Source: an uncultured Candidatus Poseidoniales archaeon (GTDB taxonomy: Archaea; Thermoplasmatota; Poseidoniia; Poseidoniales; Poseidoniaceae). From it: 40,647 nucleotides of DNA. The stretch lies in NCBI GenBank assembly GCA_905182715.1, contig CAJJCP010000019.1, positions 1-40,647 of the forward strand, written 5' to 3'. The notes beneath the pieces were generated by a model, which saw only the letters and a list, made by a program, of their open reading frames with translations, did no database searches and was not told the DNA's origin. Of the stretch, positions 9,794 to 18,252 are shown in pieces. The translations under genes and the position numbers were made by a program. The first letter of the stretch is position 1; every line of letters begins with the position of its first letter.

Positions 9794-10618
9794 ATGGCCA
9801 AATTCAAGACCGAGTTTAATACCGACCGCGAAGCAAATGAAATGCGACACGTCGAAGTCGAAATCGATTTCACACCGAACGCTCTTGCCTCGATTCTCTA
9901 CCGTCAAGGCGACACCGTGATTTTGGCTTGCTGTACCAAAGAGGCTCGTCTACCCGGATGGTTCCCTCGTGACTCAACCAAAGGATGGGTTCACGCTGAA
10001 TACTCTTTACTCCCTGGTTCAACCGATTCTCGATTCCGAAGAGAACGACGTGGCGCTAAAGGACGAACTCAGGAAATTGAGCGACTCGTTGCTCGTTCTT
10101 TGCGTGCTGCTGTCGACCTTGAAGCACTTGGACCAGTCGCTCTCAACGTGGACTGTGATGTACTCAATGCAGATGGCGGCACCCGGTGTGCATCCATCAC
10201 AGCAGCAAACATTGCTCTGCGACTTGCGGTTCGACGTTTGATTGCTCGAGGACAATGCTTGCCATTGGACATGCGGCCTACAGAAGACCAACGCAAAGCC
10301 GGTTGGACTGCACCAACCCTTTCGGAAACAGAAAAAGCAAATCATGAAAATGCAGTCATTCCTCATGACTTGGCCGCAATCTCAGTTGGACTTATTGATG
10401 GTGAAGTGTATTTGGATCTTGATTATATATTGGATTCAAATGCTGATGTCGACATGAATGTCGTAAAAACCGCTGATGGAAAATACGTCGAAATTCAAGG
10501 AACTGGTGAAGAATCAACCTTTTCCAGTGAAGAATTGATTGCCCTGCTCGCGAGTGCAGACGGTGGAATTGATGCTTTGTTTGAAGCTCAAAAAGTAATT
10601 CTCGATGGAATCGAATGA
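9794..10618 (+). CDS. rph: RNase PH (tRNA 3'-end phosphorolytic exoribonuclease)
   Basis: This 274-residue protein has one RNase PH domain. Key motifs are LPGSTDSRFRRERRGAKGRT, the phosphate-binding GRTQEIERLVARSLRAAVDL, CDVLNADGGTRCASITAAN, the catalytic Asp region DLDYILDSNADVDMN and VEIQGTGEESTFSSEEL. These match bacterial-type RNase PH more closely than archaeal Rrp41, whose motif is usually ADAGTR rather than ADGGTR. RNase PH trims tRNA 3' trailers using phosphate and leaves the end ready for CCA addition. It is followed 75 bp later by a tRNA-Phe gene that lacks an encoded CCA, a fitting neighbour. No exosome partners (Rrp4, Rrp42) are in the window. Confidence 0.88.
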   Translation: MAKFKTEFNTDREANEMRHVEVEIDFTPNALASILYRQGDTVILACCTKEARLPGWFPRDSTKGWVHAEYSLLPGSTDSRFRRERRGAKGRTQEIERLVARSLRAAVDLEALGPVALNVDCDVLNADGGTRCASITAANIALRLAVRRLIARGQCLPLDMRPTEDQRKAGWTAPTLSETEKANHENAVIPHDLAAISVGLIDGEVYLDLDYILDSNADVDMNVVKTADGKYVEIQGTGEESTFSSEELIALLASADGGIDALFEAQKVILDGIE

Positions 10619-10692
10619 GCCTTGAGTGGTTCATTGCTTCAACATTCATGGGCGAAAGCCTTGATATGGCAGGGGGTATCCCCGAACTGCAC

Positions 10693-10765
10693 GGGTCAGT
10701 AGCTTAGTTGGGAGAGCGCGGCACTGAAGATGCCGAGGTCGCTGGTTCAAGTCCGGCCTGACCCA
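10693..10765 (+). tRNA. tRNA-Phe (GAA)
   Basis: This is a full cloverleaf of 73 nt. The acceptor stem is GGGTCAG/CTGACCC with discriminator A. The D stem is GCTT/GAGC. The anticodon stem is CGGCA/TGCCG with loop CTGAAGA, giving anticodon GAA for phenylalanine. The variable loop is 5 nt. The T stem is GCTGG/CCGGC with loop TTCAAGT. CCA is not encoded (CCT follows) and there is no intron. A short GGGG-TAT-CCCC inverted repeat lies 9 bp upstream. Confidence 0.95.
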
Positions 10766-10887
10766 CCTCAACTCCTTACTGCGAACGCCTTCTCGGAAAA
10801 AGAAAAGGTGATTCATTCACTGATAAAAGAGCCACCTCTATAGAATCCAATCGTTGGGTTCATGTGCTATGCCTTTCTGCTTGAAGT

Positions 10888-13011
10888 ATGCCCGAAGGGA
10901 AAAGTGATTCCGGTGATGACACCGAGCACATTGACCATGAGGTCAAAGCCCACAATAAAATCACCAAAGAATTAGTCGAAATCCGAAATCGACGAAGTGG
11001 GGATGACAAACAAAGCTTTCTGGCGAAGAAAGAAAACTTTGTTTTGGCTGGCGGAATCCTCTACACCATCTTGTATGTATTACTCATTTTGGGGATGACA
11101 TCGGGAACATTTGGAAATTCAACGTACATCGACCACGCAGCATCGAATACCTTCCTCGATATCGGTGGCGAATGTGAAGAAATCACTGATGAACCTTGGA
11201 TACTTATATTCCCGAATGAAGATGATGGAACCTTCTCTATGTATGGTTACAACCTTCCAAGTGGATATGCGCTTGGGACCTATACAATTGGACAAACAGA
11301 GGATGAGGGCGCTGGGGTAATGTCGTGGACCAACTCCACGACAAAATACATCAAACCCGCAGGAGAATCTGATGCTGGAAGAATGTACTTTGCAGCTCCT
11401 TTCGATGACCTTGAAGAAGGAAACTATGATTTGAGCTATACCATTGCCGTCTACAATCAATCAAACCTCTCAGACTCGAATACAAGTATTGTAGAGGGTG
11501 GAGAAGAGATTTCCAAAAGTGTCGAATTTGAACTTGATATTTCAAAGCAAACCTTTGCTTTCTTACCCTTTGTAGATTCTGAAAATAAACATCAGGTTCG
11601 AATGACTGACACCGGTGCACGCTCCTGCTGGGGTGTTCAGGACCTTGGTAACTGGGGATATGTTTTGATCGGGGCTGAACTTGGCGGAGGACGGGAGACT
11701 GCAATGCTTGCAGGTGGAGCGGCTGGAATCCCTGCATGGTGGATGGCGTTTTCTTCTCTTTCTCTTTCCGCAATATCCTTATTGATTATCTATCCATTGA
11801 TGTACAAAGTCTACCACCAAGACAGTGACGATATTCTGTCGAGGACACATATTTCTCGTTTGGTAGAGGACTCAATAAACAAGACTGCTCATCGTTTAAA
11901 CATTGAAATTGATTGGGAATTGTATAAAATTGAACCAAGGGATTTGTCGATTGACATCATGGTCCCGTACAAAAACACTGAATCAACGCTCTCTGATAGC
12001 AAAGATGTACGTGCTGAAGTTCTTCGGGAAGTACTCGAAGAATTTGCTATATTCCGAGTATTCAAGCCTGTACAACTCACTGTTCGAACCATTGGAGTCA
12101 ACCAAGCGATTGATTTTGAATCTGGAGTAGGCATCGGAACTTCCGCAAACCACAGCACTGATGAAGAAGAGCAAAATTATTCAGATTTCTTTTCCGAGCT
12201 ACACACACTCTCTCGGGTTGAGGATGAAGTTCGAGAAAGTTTGGAATTGTTTTTCGCACGCCGAAACGATTTGAATATGGAAGCGGCTGTCGTCACAAGC
12301 GATGATCGTGTCATCTTTGTCTCTGTAATCTATCGACCTACCCAACGCTTTGCTTTCTTCAGATTTAAGAAAACCCGCGATGAGGTTCAAACTGAACTTC
12401 ATCATTTCATCTCAAAACGAAATGCTGACTTGTTAGGCTCACAAGAGTTGATTGTCAAAGGACGAAATCAAGTTTCCACATTATCAGAACGTTCAGGAGC
12501 AGGACGTGTTGAACGTGACTTGAAGAACGATGAACGTATTGTTGCAGTAGCAAAACAAGATGGGTTTGGCGGTAAAATGTTACAGACTAAACTTCTTGGA
12601 GACACGCTTTCAACCGTCGAATATATGGCGAATGAAAAGCGTGAAATGATTAACAAATGGGGATTCTGGGGACTTATTGTCTTTGTCTGGATTCCGTTCA
12701 TGGCATCGGGTGTTCTTGTTGGAGCTATGCTTGGACTTTTGTCTCGAATGAATTTCATGCGCGTGTTAAGTGCTACAATCATTGGAGGTTCAATTGCTTC
12801 AATCACATGGGCCTACACCGCAGAAGGCATTGTCAAATTCATGCATCAATACAAACTTGAGGCTGTCATTCCACTGATCATTATCGTGTTTGTAGGTGCT
12901 GCATTCTTGCATATCCGTTCAACAAAGATGCGACGTCAAACGGAATTATTTGAAGATACTTTACTTGATAATTTCCACGCCAACATCAAAGCCAAATACG
13001 GCAATCAGTGA
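10888..13011 (+). CDS. Large membrane protein with C-terminal DedA/small-multidrug-export-like segment
   Basis: This protein has 707 residues. A charged N-terminal tail (1-50) precedes a first membrane helix (about 51-72). An extracellular domain of about 200 residues follows, ending near a helix pair (ASSLSL-like stretch, about 275-300). A cytoplasmic domain of about 270 residues comes next, with mixed alpha/beta character (DLSIDIMVPYKN, EELFEDTL). The C-terminal membrane block holds WGFWGLIVFVWIPFMASG, LVGAMLGLLSRMNF and two more helices. That block resembles the small multi-drug export family, but I hold this loosely. The gene is followed 13 bp later by mog and may share its transcript. 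The function is unknown. Confidence 0.75.
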   Translation: MPEGKSDSGDDTEHIDHEVKAHNKITKELVEIRNRRSGDDKQSFLAKKENFVLAGGILYTILYVLLILGMTSGTFGNSTYIDHAASNTFLDIGGECEEITDEPWILIFPNEDDGTFSMYGYNLPSGYALGTYTIGQTEDEGAGVMSWTNSTTKYIKPAGESDAGRMYFAAPFDDLEEGNYDLSYTIAVYNQSNLSDSNTSIVEGGEEISKSVEFELDISKQTFAFLPFVDSENKHQVRMTDTGARSCWGVQDLGNWGYVLIGAELGGGRETAMLAGGAAGIPAWWMAFSSLSLSAISLLIIYPLMYKVYHQDSDDILSRTHISRLVEDSINKTAHRLNIEIDWELYKIEPRDLSIDIMVPYKNTESTLSDSKDVRAEVLREVLEEFAIFRVFKPVQLTVRTIGVNQAIDFESGVGIGTSANHSTDEEEQNYSDFFSELHTLSRVEDEVRESLELFFARRNDLNMEAAVVTSDDRVIFVSVIYRPTQRFAFFRFKKTRDEVQTELHHFISKRNADLLGSQELIVKGRNQVSTLSERSGAGRVERDLKNDERIVAVAKQDGFGGKMLQTKLLGDTLSTVEYMANEKREMINKWGFWGLIVFVWIPFMASGVLVGAMLGLLSRMNFMRVLSATIIGGSIASITWAYTAEGIVKFMHQYKLEAVIPLIIIVFVGAAFLHIRSTKMRRQTELFEDTLLDNFHANIKAKYGNQ

Positions 13012-13024
13012 TGGAGTTGAATCT

Positions 13025-13609
13025 ATGCAACCTCTTCATCACCTCCCTGGAGTTGAAAGCAATAGTGGTGAACATGCGGTTCTTGGGATTGTTACTGTAA
13101 GCGACCGAGCCAGTTCAGGTACCTATCAAGACGAAGGTGGACCCGCTGTTCTTGCTTTTTTTGAAGAAGCTTTAGCAAGTCCATCGACGGTTCATTACCG
13201 ATGTATTGCAGATGACCAAGCCCTCATCGAACAGACTTTGATTGAACTCAGTGATGATTTAGGGTGTCACGTCATTGTGACAACGGGTGGAACTGGACCC
13301 GCAGCTCGTGATGTAACACCTGAAGCAACCGAAAGCGTTTGTGAGAAAGTCCTGCCCGGTTTCGGAGAACAAATGAGAGCGATTTCTTTGAACTTCGTCC
13401 CAACAGCGATTCTCTCCCGCCAAATGGGCGGAATCCGAGGTTCGTGTCTTCTGTTTAATCTACCTGGCCGGCCAAAGTCAATTCGAGAAACAATCGATGA
13501 AATTTGGAAGGCTGTGCCATATTGCGTCGACCTCATCGGTGGCCCTTACATCGATACAGTGGACAATATCTGCAATGCATTCCGCCCGAAATCCGCTCGT
13601 CGTCGCTGA
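13025..13609 (+). CDS. mog: Molybdopterin adenylyltransferase (MogA)
   Basis: This 194-residue protein is strikingly like bacterial MogA. TVSDRASSGTYQDEGGPA begins the domain. VTTGGTGPAARDVTPEAT is the adenylylation loop with the invariant GGTG and DVTP. PGFGEQMRAISL, PTAILSRQMGGIRG, FNLPGRPKSIRE and the terminal FRPKSARRR also match. MogA activates molybdopterin with ATP before metal insertion, so a molybdo- or tungsto-enzyme is expected in the genome. The start is at ATG 13025; the frame is open upstream into the 707-aa gene, but family similarity starts near residue 20. The close match to the bacterial branch suggests an old transfer. The gene is followed by pyrC. Confidence 0.93.
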   Translation: MQPLHHLPGVESNSGEHAVLGIVTVSDRASSGTYQDEGGPAVLAFFEEALASPSTVHYRCIADDQALIEQTLIELSDDLGCHVIVTTGGTGPAARDVTPEATESVCEKVLPGFGEQMRAISLNFVPTAILSRQMGGIRGSCLLFNLPGRPKSIRETIDEIWKAVPYCVDLIGGPYIDTVDNICNAFRPKSARRR

Positions 13610-13682
13610 ATGGACAATGCGAGAGTTCATGTGGTGGATTCACTCAAATCAGTTCATGGAGTCAGTCCGAAGCCTTGGTAAC

Positions 13683-15077
13683 ATGCTTATTCTCGGTGCT
13701 ACCGTCGTCTTGCCAGATTCTACACGCCTTGCTGATGTTCGTATCTCTGAAGGTATCATTGAAGCCATAACTGAACCTCAACAACTCCAACCCCTTGACA
13801 ATGAATTACTCATCAACGGTTCTGGCTTGCATCTTTTACCGGGCGCAATTGACCCACAAGTACACTTTCGAGACCCAGGCCAACCCGAAAGAGAAGATCT
13901 CGAAAGTGGCTCTGCTGCTGCTGTGAGTGGAGGCGTAACTTCATTCCTCGATATGCCAAATAACAAACCTGCCATTACAGACATGGCAGGAATGCAAATG
14001 AAACTCGATACTGCTGCTGCAAAATGCATTAATAACTATGGTTTCTTCATCGGTGCGACCCCTGAAAATGTAGAAGATTTGCAAGAGGTTGTTGGAACCC
14101 CTGGCGCACCTCTTTCAATACCTGGCATTTGTGGAATCAAGGTATTCATGGGCTCTTCAACGGGAACATTATTGGTTAACGAAAGAGCAGCATTGGAAAT
14201 TATCTTTTCCAAGACCTCTGGACTCATCGCAGTACATGCAGAAGATGAAAAGCGCTTGAACTCTCGATATCCTGACTTTGAACATCGCACAGACATCGCC
14301 GCACATGCCGAATGGCGTGATGCTACTACTGCCTTACTTGCAACTCAACTGGCCGTTGAACTGGCTCAAACTTACAACCACCGATTACACATTCTACACC
14401 TCACCTCCGGCATTGAGGCGGATTGGTTGAATGGAATCACTTCCTTGCCTTCCGAAGCAGGAGAAGGAGCAATCATCACAACGGAAACACTACCGCAACA
14501 CCTCACCTTTACCGATAAAGACGTTGAAATCCATGGTACACGTTTGCAAATGAACCCGCCAATTCGCTATCAGGAAGATAAGGAAATTCTTTGGAACCGT
14601 TTACTCGATGGTACGATTCAGTGTATTGCTACAGATCACGCACCTCACACCCTTGAAGGCAAAGCACTCGGCTTCCCTCGTGCACCGAGCGGGATGCCTG
14701 GCGTCGAAACTTCACTTGCCGTCATGTTGACCCATGCGAAAGAAGGAAAGTGTACAATTGAACAAGTTGTTCGCTGGATGTCAACCAATGTTGCCGATTG
14801 CTTCAACATGATTGGAAAGGGACGTATTGAAATTGGTGCTGATGCTGATTTTGTATTGGTTGATATGGAAACAGAACATGAAGTCAAAGATGAGCATGCT
14901 TGGACTCGAGTTGGCTGGAATCCATTCAGTGGCCGTCGTTTAGTCGGATGGGCAAAAGTCACAATTGTCGGTGGCGTTCCTGTGTTTGAACGAACTGAAG
15001 CAACGGGACAAAAGGGTCGTATTTTGGTTGAAAAGGGAACTTCGGGCACGCCAATCATCATGGCACCGTGGAAATAA
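13683..15077 (+). CDS. pyrC: Dihydroorotase (PyrC, cyclic amidohydrolase)
   Basis: This 464-residue protein is an amidohydrolase-fold enzyme. The metal-binding HxH sits in a DPQVHFRDPG motif. The lysine to be carbamylated is in CGIKVFMGSSTG. Further ligands are VHAED, HILHLTSG and the catalytic Asp of ATDHAPHT, followed by PSGMPGVET. The HFRDPG and ATDHAPHT motifs favour dihydroorotase over hydantoinase. It closes carbamoyl-aspartate to dihydroorotate in pyrimidine synthesis. I start at 13683 (MLILGATVVLP); an in-frame ATG at 13617 would add 22 residues. It follows mog in the same direction. No other pyr gene is in the window. Confidence 0.9.
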   Translation: MLILGATVVLPDSTRLADVRISEGIIEAITEPQQLQPLDNELLINGSGLHLLPGAIDPQVHFRDPGQPEREDLESGSAAAVSGGVTSFLDMPNNKPAITDMAGMQMKLDTAAAKCINNYGFFIGATPENVEDLQEVVGTPGAPLSIPGICGIKVFMGSSTGTLLVNERAALEIIFSKTSGLIAVHAEDEKRLNSRYPDFEHRTDIAAHAEWRDATTALLATQLAVELAQTYNHRLHILHLTSGIEADWLNGITSLPSEAGEGAIITTETLPQHLTFTDKDVEIHGTRLQMNPPIRYQEDKEILWNRLLDGTIQCIATDHAPHTLEGKALGFPRAPSGMPGVETSLAVMLTHAKEGKCTIEQVVRWMSTNVADCFNMIGKGRIEIGADADFVLVDMETEHEVKDEHAWTRVGWNPFSGRRLVGWAKVTIVGGVPVFERTEATGQKGRILVEKGTSGTPIIMAPWK

Positions 15078-15084
15078 GTCCTCA

Positions 15085-15099
15085 TTTTTCACATTTTTT
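15085..15099 (+). terminator. T-rich terminator after pyrC
   Basis: Two T runs (five and six T, separated by CACA) begin 7 bp after the pyrC stop, as expected for archaeal oligo-T termination. They lie within a wider imperfect inverted repeat (TCCTCA near 15079, TGAGGA near 15109). Confidence 0.5.
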
Positions 15100-15117
15100 A
15101 CCGGATTTTGAGGATAG

Positions 15118-15126
15118 AATTATACA
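15118..15126 (+). promoter_or_regulatory. Possible TATA box for the 95-aa membrane protein
   Basis: AATTATACA lies about 35 bp before the ATG at 15160. That would place a transcription start some 10-15 nt before the ATG, giving a short leader with no Shine-Dalgarno. This rests on sequence likeness only. Confidence 0.3.
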
Positions 15127-15159
15127 CTCTGCCCGATTATTCGGAGTCTGGGATACTAT

Positions 15160-15447
15160 ATGAGTTGGCTCGAAGAAAATATTGGAGAAGGATATCAACA
15201 AGTCGTAATCGGCTTTGCTGTGTTTATTATTGGCGCAATACTTGGTTGGATGGAAGCAGCAGATAACATGATGTCAGCATCAGACGTCTATATGCCTGCA
15301 GTAATTATGCTGTCAGGCGCTATGGTCACTATGCTTGGACTGTCGTTTGGCACGGGCCATGAAGATGACCGAACAGATGATTTAATGAACGCTATCAATG
15401 AACTTACAGCTCGAATGAACTCGATGCTCGGTTCAGAAGAAGAGTGA
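15160..15447 (+). CDS. Small two-helix membrane protein (95 aa)
   Basis: This protein has two hydrophobic helices, at about residues 14-32 (VVIGFAVFIIGAILGWM) and 44-63 (MPAVIMLSGAMVTMLGLSFG). They are joined by a short Met/Asp loop and followed by an acidic, likely coiled C-terminal tail of about 30 residues. No family is recognised. The start at 15160 follows a terminator and a possible TATA box, so it is probably transcribed alone. Its stop touches the stop of the convergent carboxypeptidase gene. Confidence 0.7.
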   Translation: MSWLEENIGEGYQQVVIGFAVFIIGAILGWMEAADNMMSASDVYMPAVIMLSGAMVTMLGLSFGTGHEDDRTDDLMNAINELTARMNSMLGSEEE

Positions 15448-16948
15448 TTACAAACCATACAACGAACCATATTTACCTTCGACATATCGAAGGAAAGGTT
15501 CAGGAGAAGGTGGAGATCCTGTCGCTGATTCAATAAGTTCAGCAGGCGTCATTTTACTTCCTTGTTCATGAATCCGAGGTCGTAACCATTGAAGCAGACT
15601 CGACCAGTCACCAGATGTAACAACAGCGTCGATGTTCCCCAAGTCTTTTTCCATGGCTTCAAGTAATTGTGCAGCATAGAGGTTTCCTAAGGTATACGTT
15701 GGGAAATAACCAAAAGCACCCATCGACCAATGAATGTCTTGAAGACAACCGACGCCGTCATCGGGAACTTTTACTCCGAACCATTCTTCAAACATCGTGA
15801 ATTCCATGTCTCTGGTAATTGTGAAACCGGCAAATCCTCATTGAATATTTTCTTCTCGATCTCATAGCGCAGCATGACGTGTAAGTTGTAAGTCACTTCA
15901 TCCGCTTCAACCCGAATAAAGCCCTTTGAAACGGTATTCGCAATACGGTTTAATGTTGCAGGGTCCCAATCTGGTGCATCTGGAAAGTGTTCCCGAAACC
16001 AAGGTAAAGCAATGCTCCAAAACGCTGGTGTTCTTCCAATCTGATTCTCCCAGAACCGACTTTGTGATTCATGAACACCAAGTGAAACTGCATCACCTCT
16101 TGGCGTTAAGGAGAATGCTTTGGAAAGTCCTTGTTCATACAGAGCATGGCCGGTTTCATGCATCACTGCATACAAGCATGAAAACGGATCCAGTTCATCA
16201 AATCGAGTGGTGAAACGTGTGTCTCCTGGCCAAAGACCTGCTGAAAAAGGGTGAGTTGATGCATCCATTCGACCTGCATCAAAATCAAATCCCATTGCCC
16301 CTGACACCTTGATGCAAAAGTCAGTTTGGGCTTCTATTGAAAAACGAAGACCTTCCGGTAGTACGGGGTCTGGATTTGTCTCTTGAGCAAGGGTGATTTT
16401 TTGAAGAAGTGGAACAAGACGGGAACGAAGACCTGCAAACAAAGGATCGTAATCAGATACTTTCATCCCTACTTCGTATTCATCAAGCAGTACATCGTAT
16501 GGATTATCTTGGCCTCCATAGTAAGCTATTTTTTCTTTCGTCATGCCGATGAGAGTTTCCAATTGTGGCTGGAATGCACTCAAAATCCGAATTTAATCGT
16601 GCTTTCTGCCACGATAAGAGTGCTTCGGATTTGGCTTTAGCAAATGCGGCGACAAACTCCGATGGCAGTTTCACCGCTTTGTCATACGACCTACGCATCT
16701 CTCGAACATTGGCCTCTTTGATCATCGTTTAAGGTTTCATCTTGCTCAAGAGCGTCCAGCATCTGACCCATTTCTGGGTCAATCAAACGGTTATGCCGTT
16801 CCGCAGCAAGCCAAGAGAGGATGTCAGAACGTGCTTCTGAACCCTTCGTTGGCATAATGGTCTCTTGGTCCCAACCCAAGTGCCCTTGTAGTGCTCCAAG
16901 ACGGTGAATATCTTTGACTCGCTCGATGAATACGGTATAGCCTTGCAT
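15448..16948 (-). CDS. M32 carboxypeptidase (Taq family; frame broken three times)
   Basis: About 500 residues, the usual M32 length, are spread over four frames with breaks near 16700-16735, 16505-16583 and 15771-15807. N-terminal HLGWDQETIMPTKGSEAR is the M32 opening. The zinc site HETGH lies in AVMHETGHALYEQG, with its third ligand in HESQSRFWENQIG. YNLHVMLRYEIEKKIF and the C-terminal GAFGYFPTYTLGNLYAAQL also match. The enzyme removes C-terminal residues from peptides, in the cytosol since no signal is seen. The start at 16948 is fixed by an in-frame TAA two codons upstream. The first two steps are +1 and the third is -1, all in conserved stretches. This points to assembly indels rather than decay. 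Confidence 0.88.
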
Positions 16949-17071
16949 GGATTATGCCACACCTTCCTCAGTCATGAACGCTTGTACATCAGCCTTTGTT
17001 TGAAGGATTTGAATGCATTGGTTCCAAATATACTGCCACACATTGAAAGTATAAGCCCCCCTCGCTGTTGT

Positions 17072-17218
17072 ATGGTGCGACCTTTTTCTGGTAAAGAGAA
17101 GAAAGTTGAACCCGCAAACACTGAAGATGAAGAACTCGAAGAAGTGATTGATGGAGTAAAAACAATCGGTCGAGGAACCCGTCGATCAAATGGGCCATCC
17201 AAATGTGGAAGTCCCTGA
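17072..17218 (+). CDS. Small charged protein or N-terminal extension of the aminopeptidase
   Basis: This 48-codon frame is charged and acidic in its middle (ANTEDEELEEVIDG) and basic at the end (GRGTRRSN). It overlaps the aminopeptidase start by 29 bp in another frame. It could be a tiny separate gene. It could also be the true N-terminus of the aminopeptidase, cut off by a +1 step near 17190-17215 like those seen elsewhere here. I cannot decide. Confidence 0.35.
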   Translation: MVRPFSGKEKKVEPANTEDEELEEVIDGVKTIGRGTRRSNGPSKCGSP

Positions 17219-18252
17219 AGAAGTAATTCCTTTCGATGAACTTTCTATAGAAGAAGTCGCTGTGCAACTAAAAGTCAGTGCACAAACGGTAATCCAAACC
17301 TGCATGGATATTCGAAGAGGCGAAAATGTACTCATTGTCTGCGACCCAACGACCGGAGATATTGGACAAGCATTGCACGAAGCGGCAAACGAACGCTCCG
17401 ACCGTGTTCTGCTCATTGTCATGCCAAAAGCACGTCATCATGGAGAAGAACCACCATCCACCCGTGGCAAATTTGATGCGCCAACAACAAGTGGTAATCG
17501 CCCCAACTCGCTATTCATTAACACATACCCGTGCAATACGTCAATCTCTACGTGGAGGGGCTCGTGTCGCTACAATGCCTGGAATGACCAATGAAATGTT
17601 CAGTCGAGGAGGAATGTCGGCGGACTTCTCACTCATCAAACAAAAAATCAGCGACCTTGGGTCTTATTTCCGTCGAAGAAGAATTGTGAAAGTAACATCT
17701 GAACAGGGAACTGATGTCAGCTTCGAAGTCAATTGGCGTGAATGGAAACTCGATGACAATGGTATTTGCAATCGTCCAAAAATGCTGACGAACCTCCCTG
17801 CAGGAAAAGCGTTCATCATGCCACGAGAAGGTACAATGAACGGAACCGTAGTCATCGACGGTTCATGGGAATCCAACTTGGTTGACGACCCAATTACATT
17901 TGTTATCGAAAATGGAATGGTTATGGATGTCAAAGGGGGCACTATTGCTGCAACGATTCGACAAGAATTCGGCGAGGCTGCAAAACGTCTTCGAACGAAA
18001 GATCGAGAAAATGTATGGACAATGGCTGAATTTGGTTTCGGAATGAATCCGCAAGCACGTCTTTCTGGCAATGTTCTCGAGGATGAAAAGCGACTTGGCA
18101 CATGCTATTTCTCAGTTGGAGATAACACGGCATTGGGTGGTACTTCTTCGGTTGGAATTCATATCCCAGGCGTACTCAAAAATGCCAGTGTTTGGCTTGA
18201 CGATACACTCTTTATTTCCAAAGGTGAATTTGCACTTTGGAATGATCAGTGA
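17190..18252 (+). CDS. M29-type aminopeptidase (leucyl aminopeptidase/aminopeptidase T; frame broken once)
   Basis: About 353 residues are in two frames, joined by a +1 step near 17455-17466 inside HHGEEPP-PVANLM, a conserved stretch. Family hallmarks follow: RYSLTHTRAIRQSLRGGARV, TMPGMTNEMFSRG, FVIENGMVMDVKGG, MAEFGFGMNPQARL, then EDEKRLGTCYFSVGDNTALGG. M29 enzymes are cytosolic dimers with two metals that remove N-terminal residues. The usual HxD metal pair near the C-terminus reads HIP here (GIHIPGV), so one ligand looks changed. Either the base call is wrong or the metal site is altered. The stop overlaps the convergent zinc-ribbon gene by 7 bp. Confidence 0.8.

Noticed and set aside
16949-17071. 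TATA-like AGTATAAG near 17050 as promoter for the aminopeptidase
   Set aside because: The spacing to 17072 is too short and to 17190 too long for a usual short leader, so the assignment is not supported.
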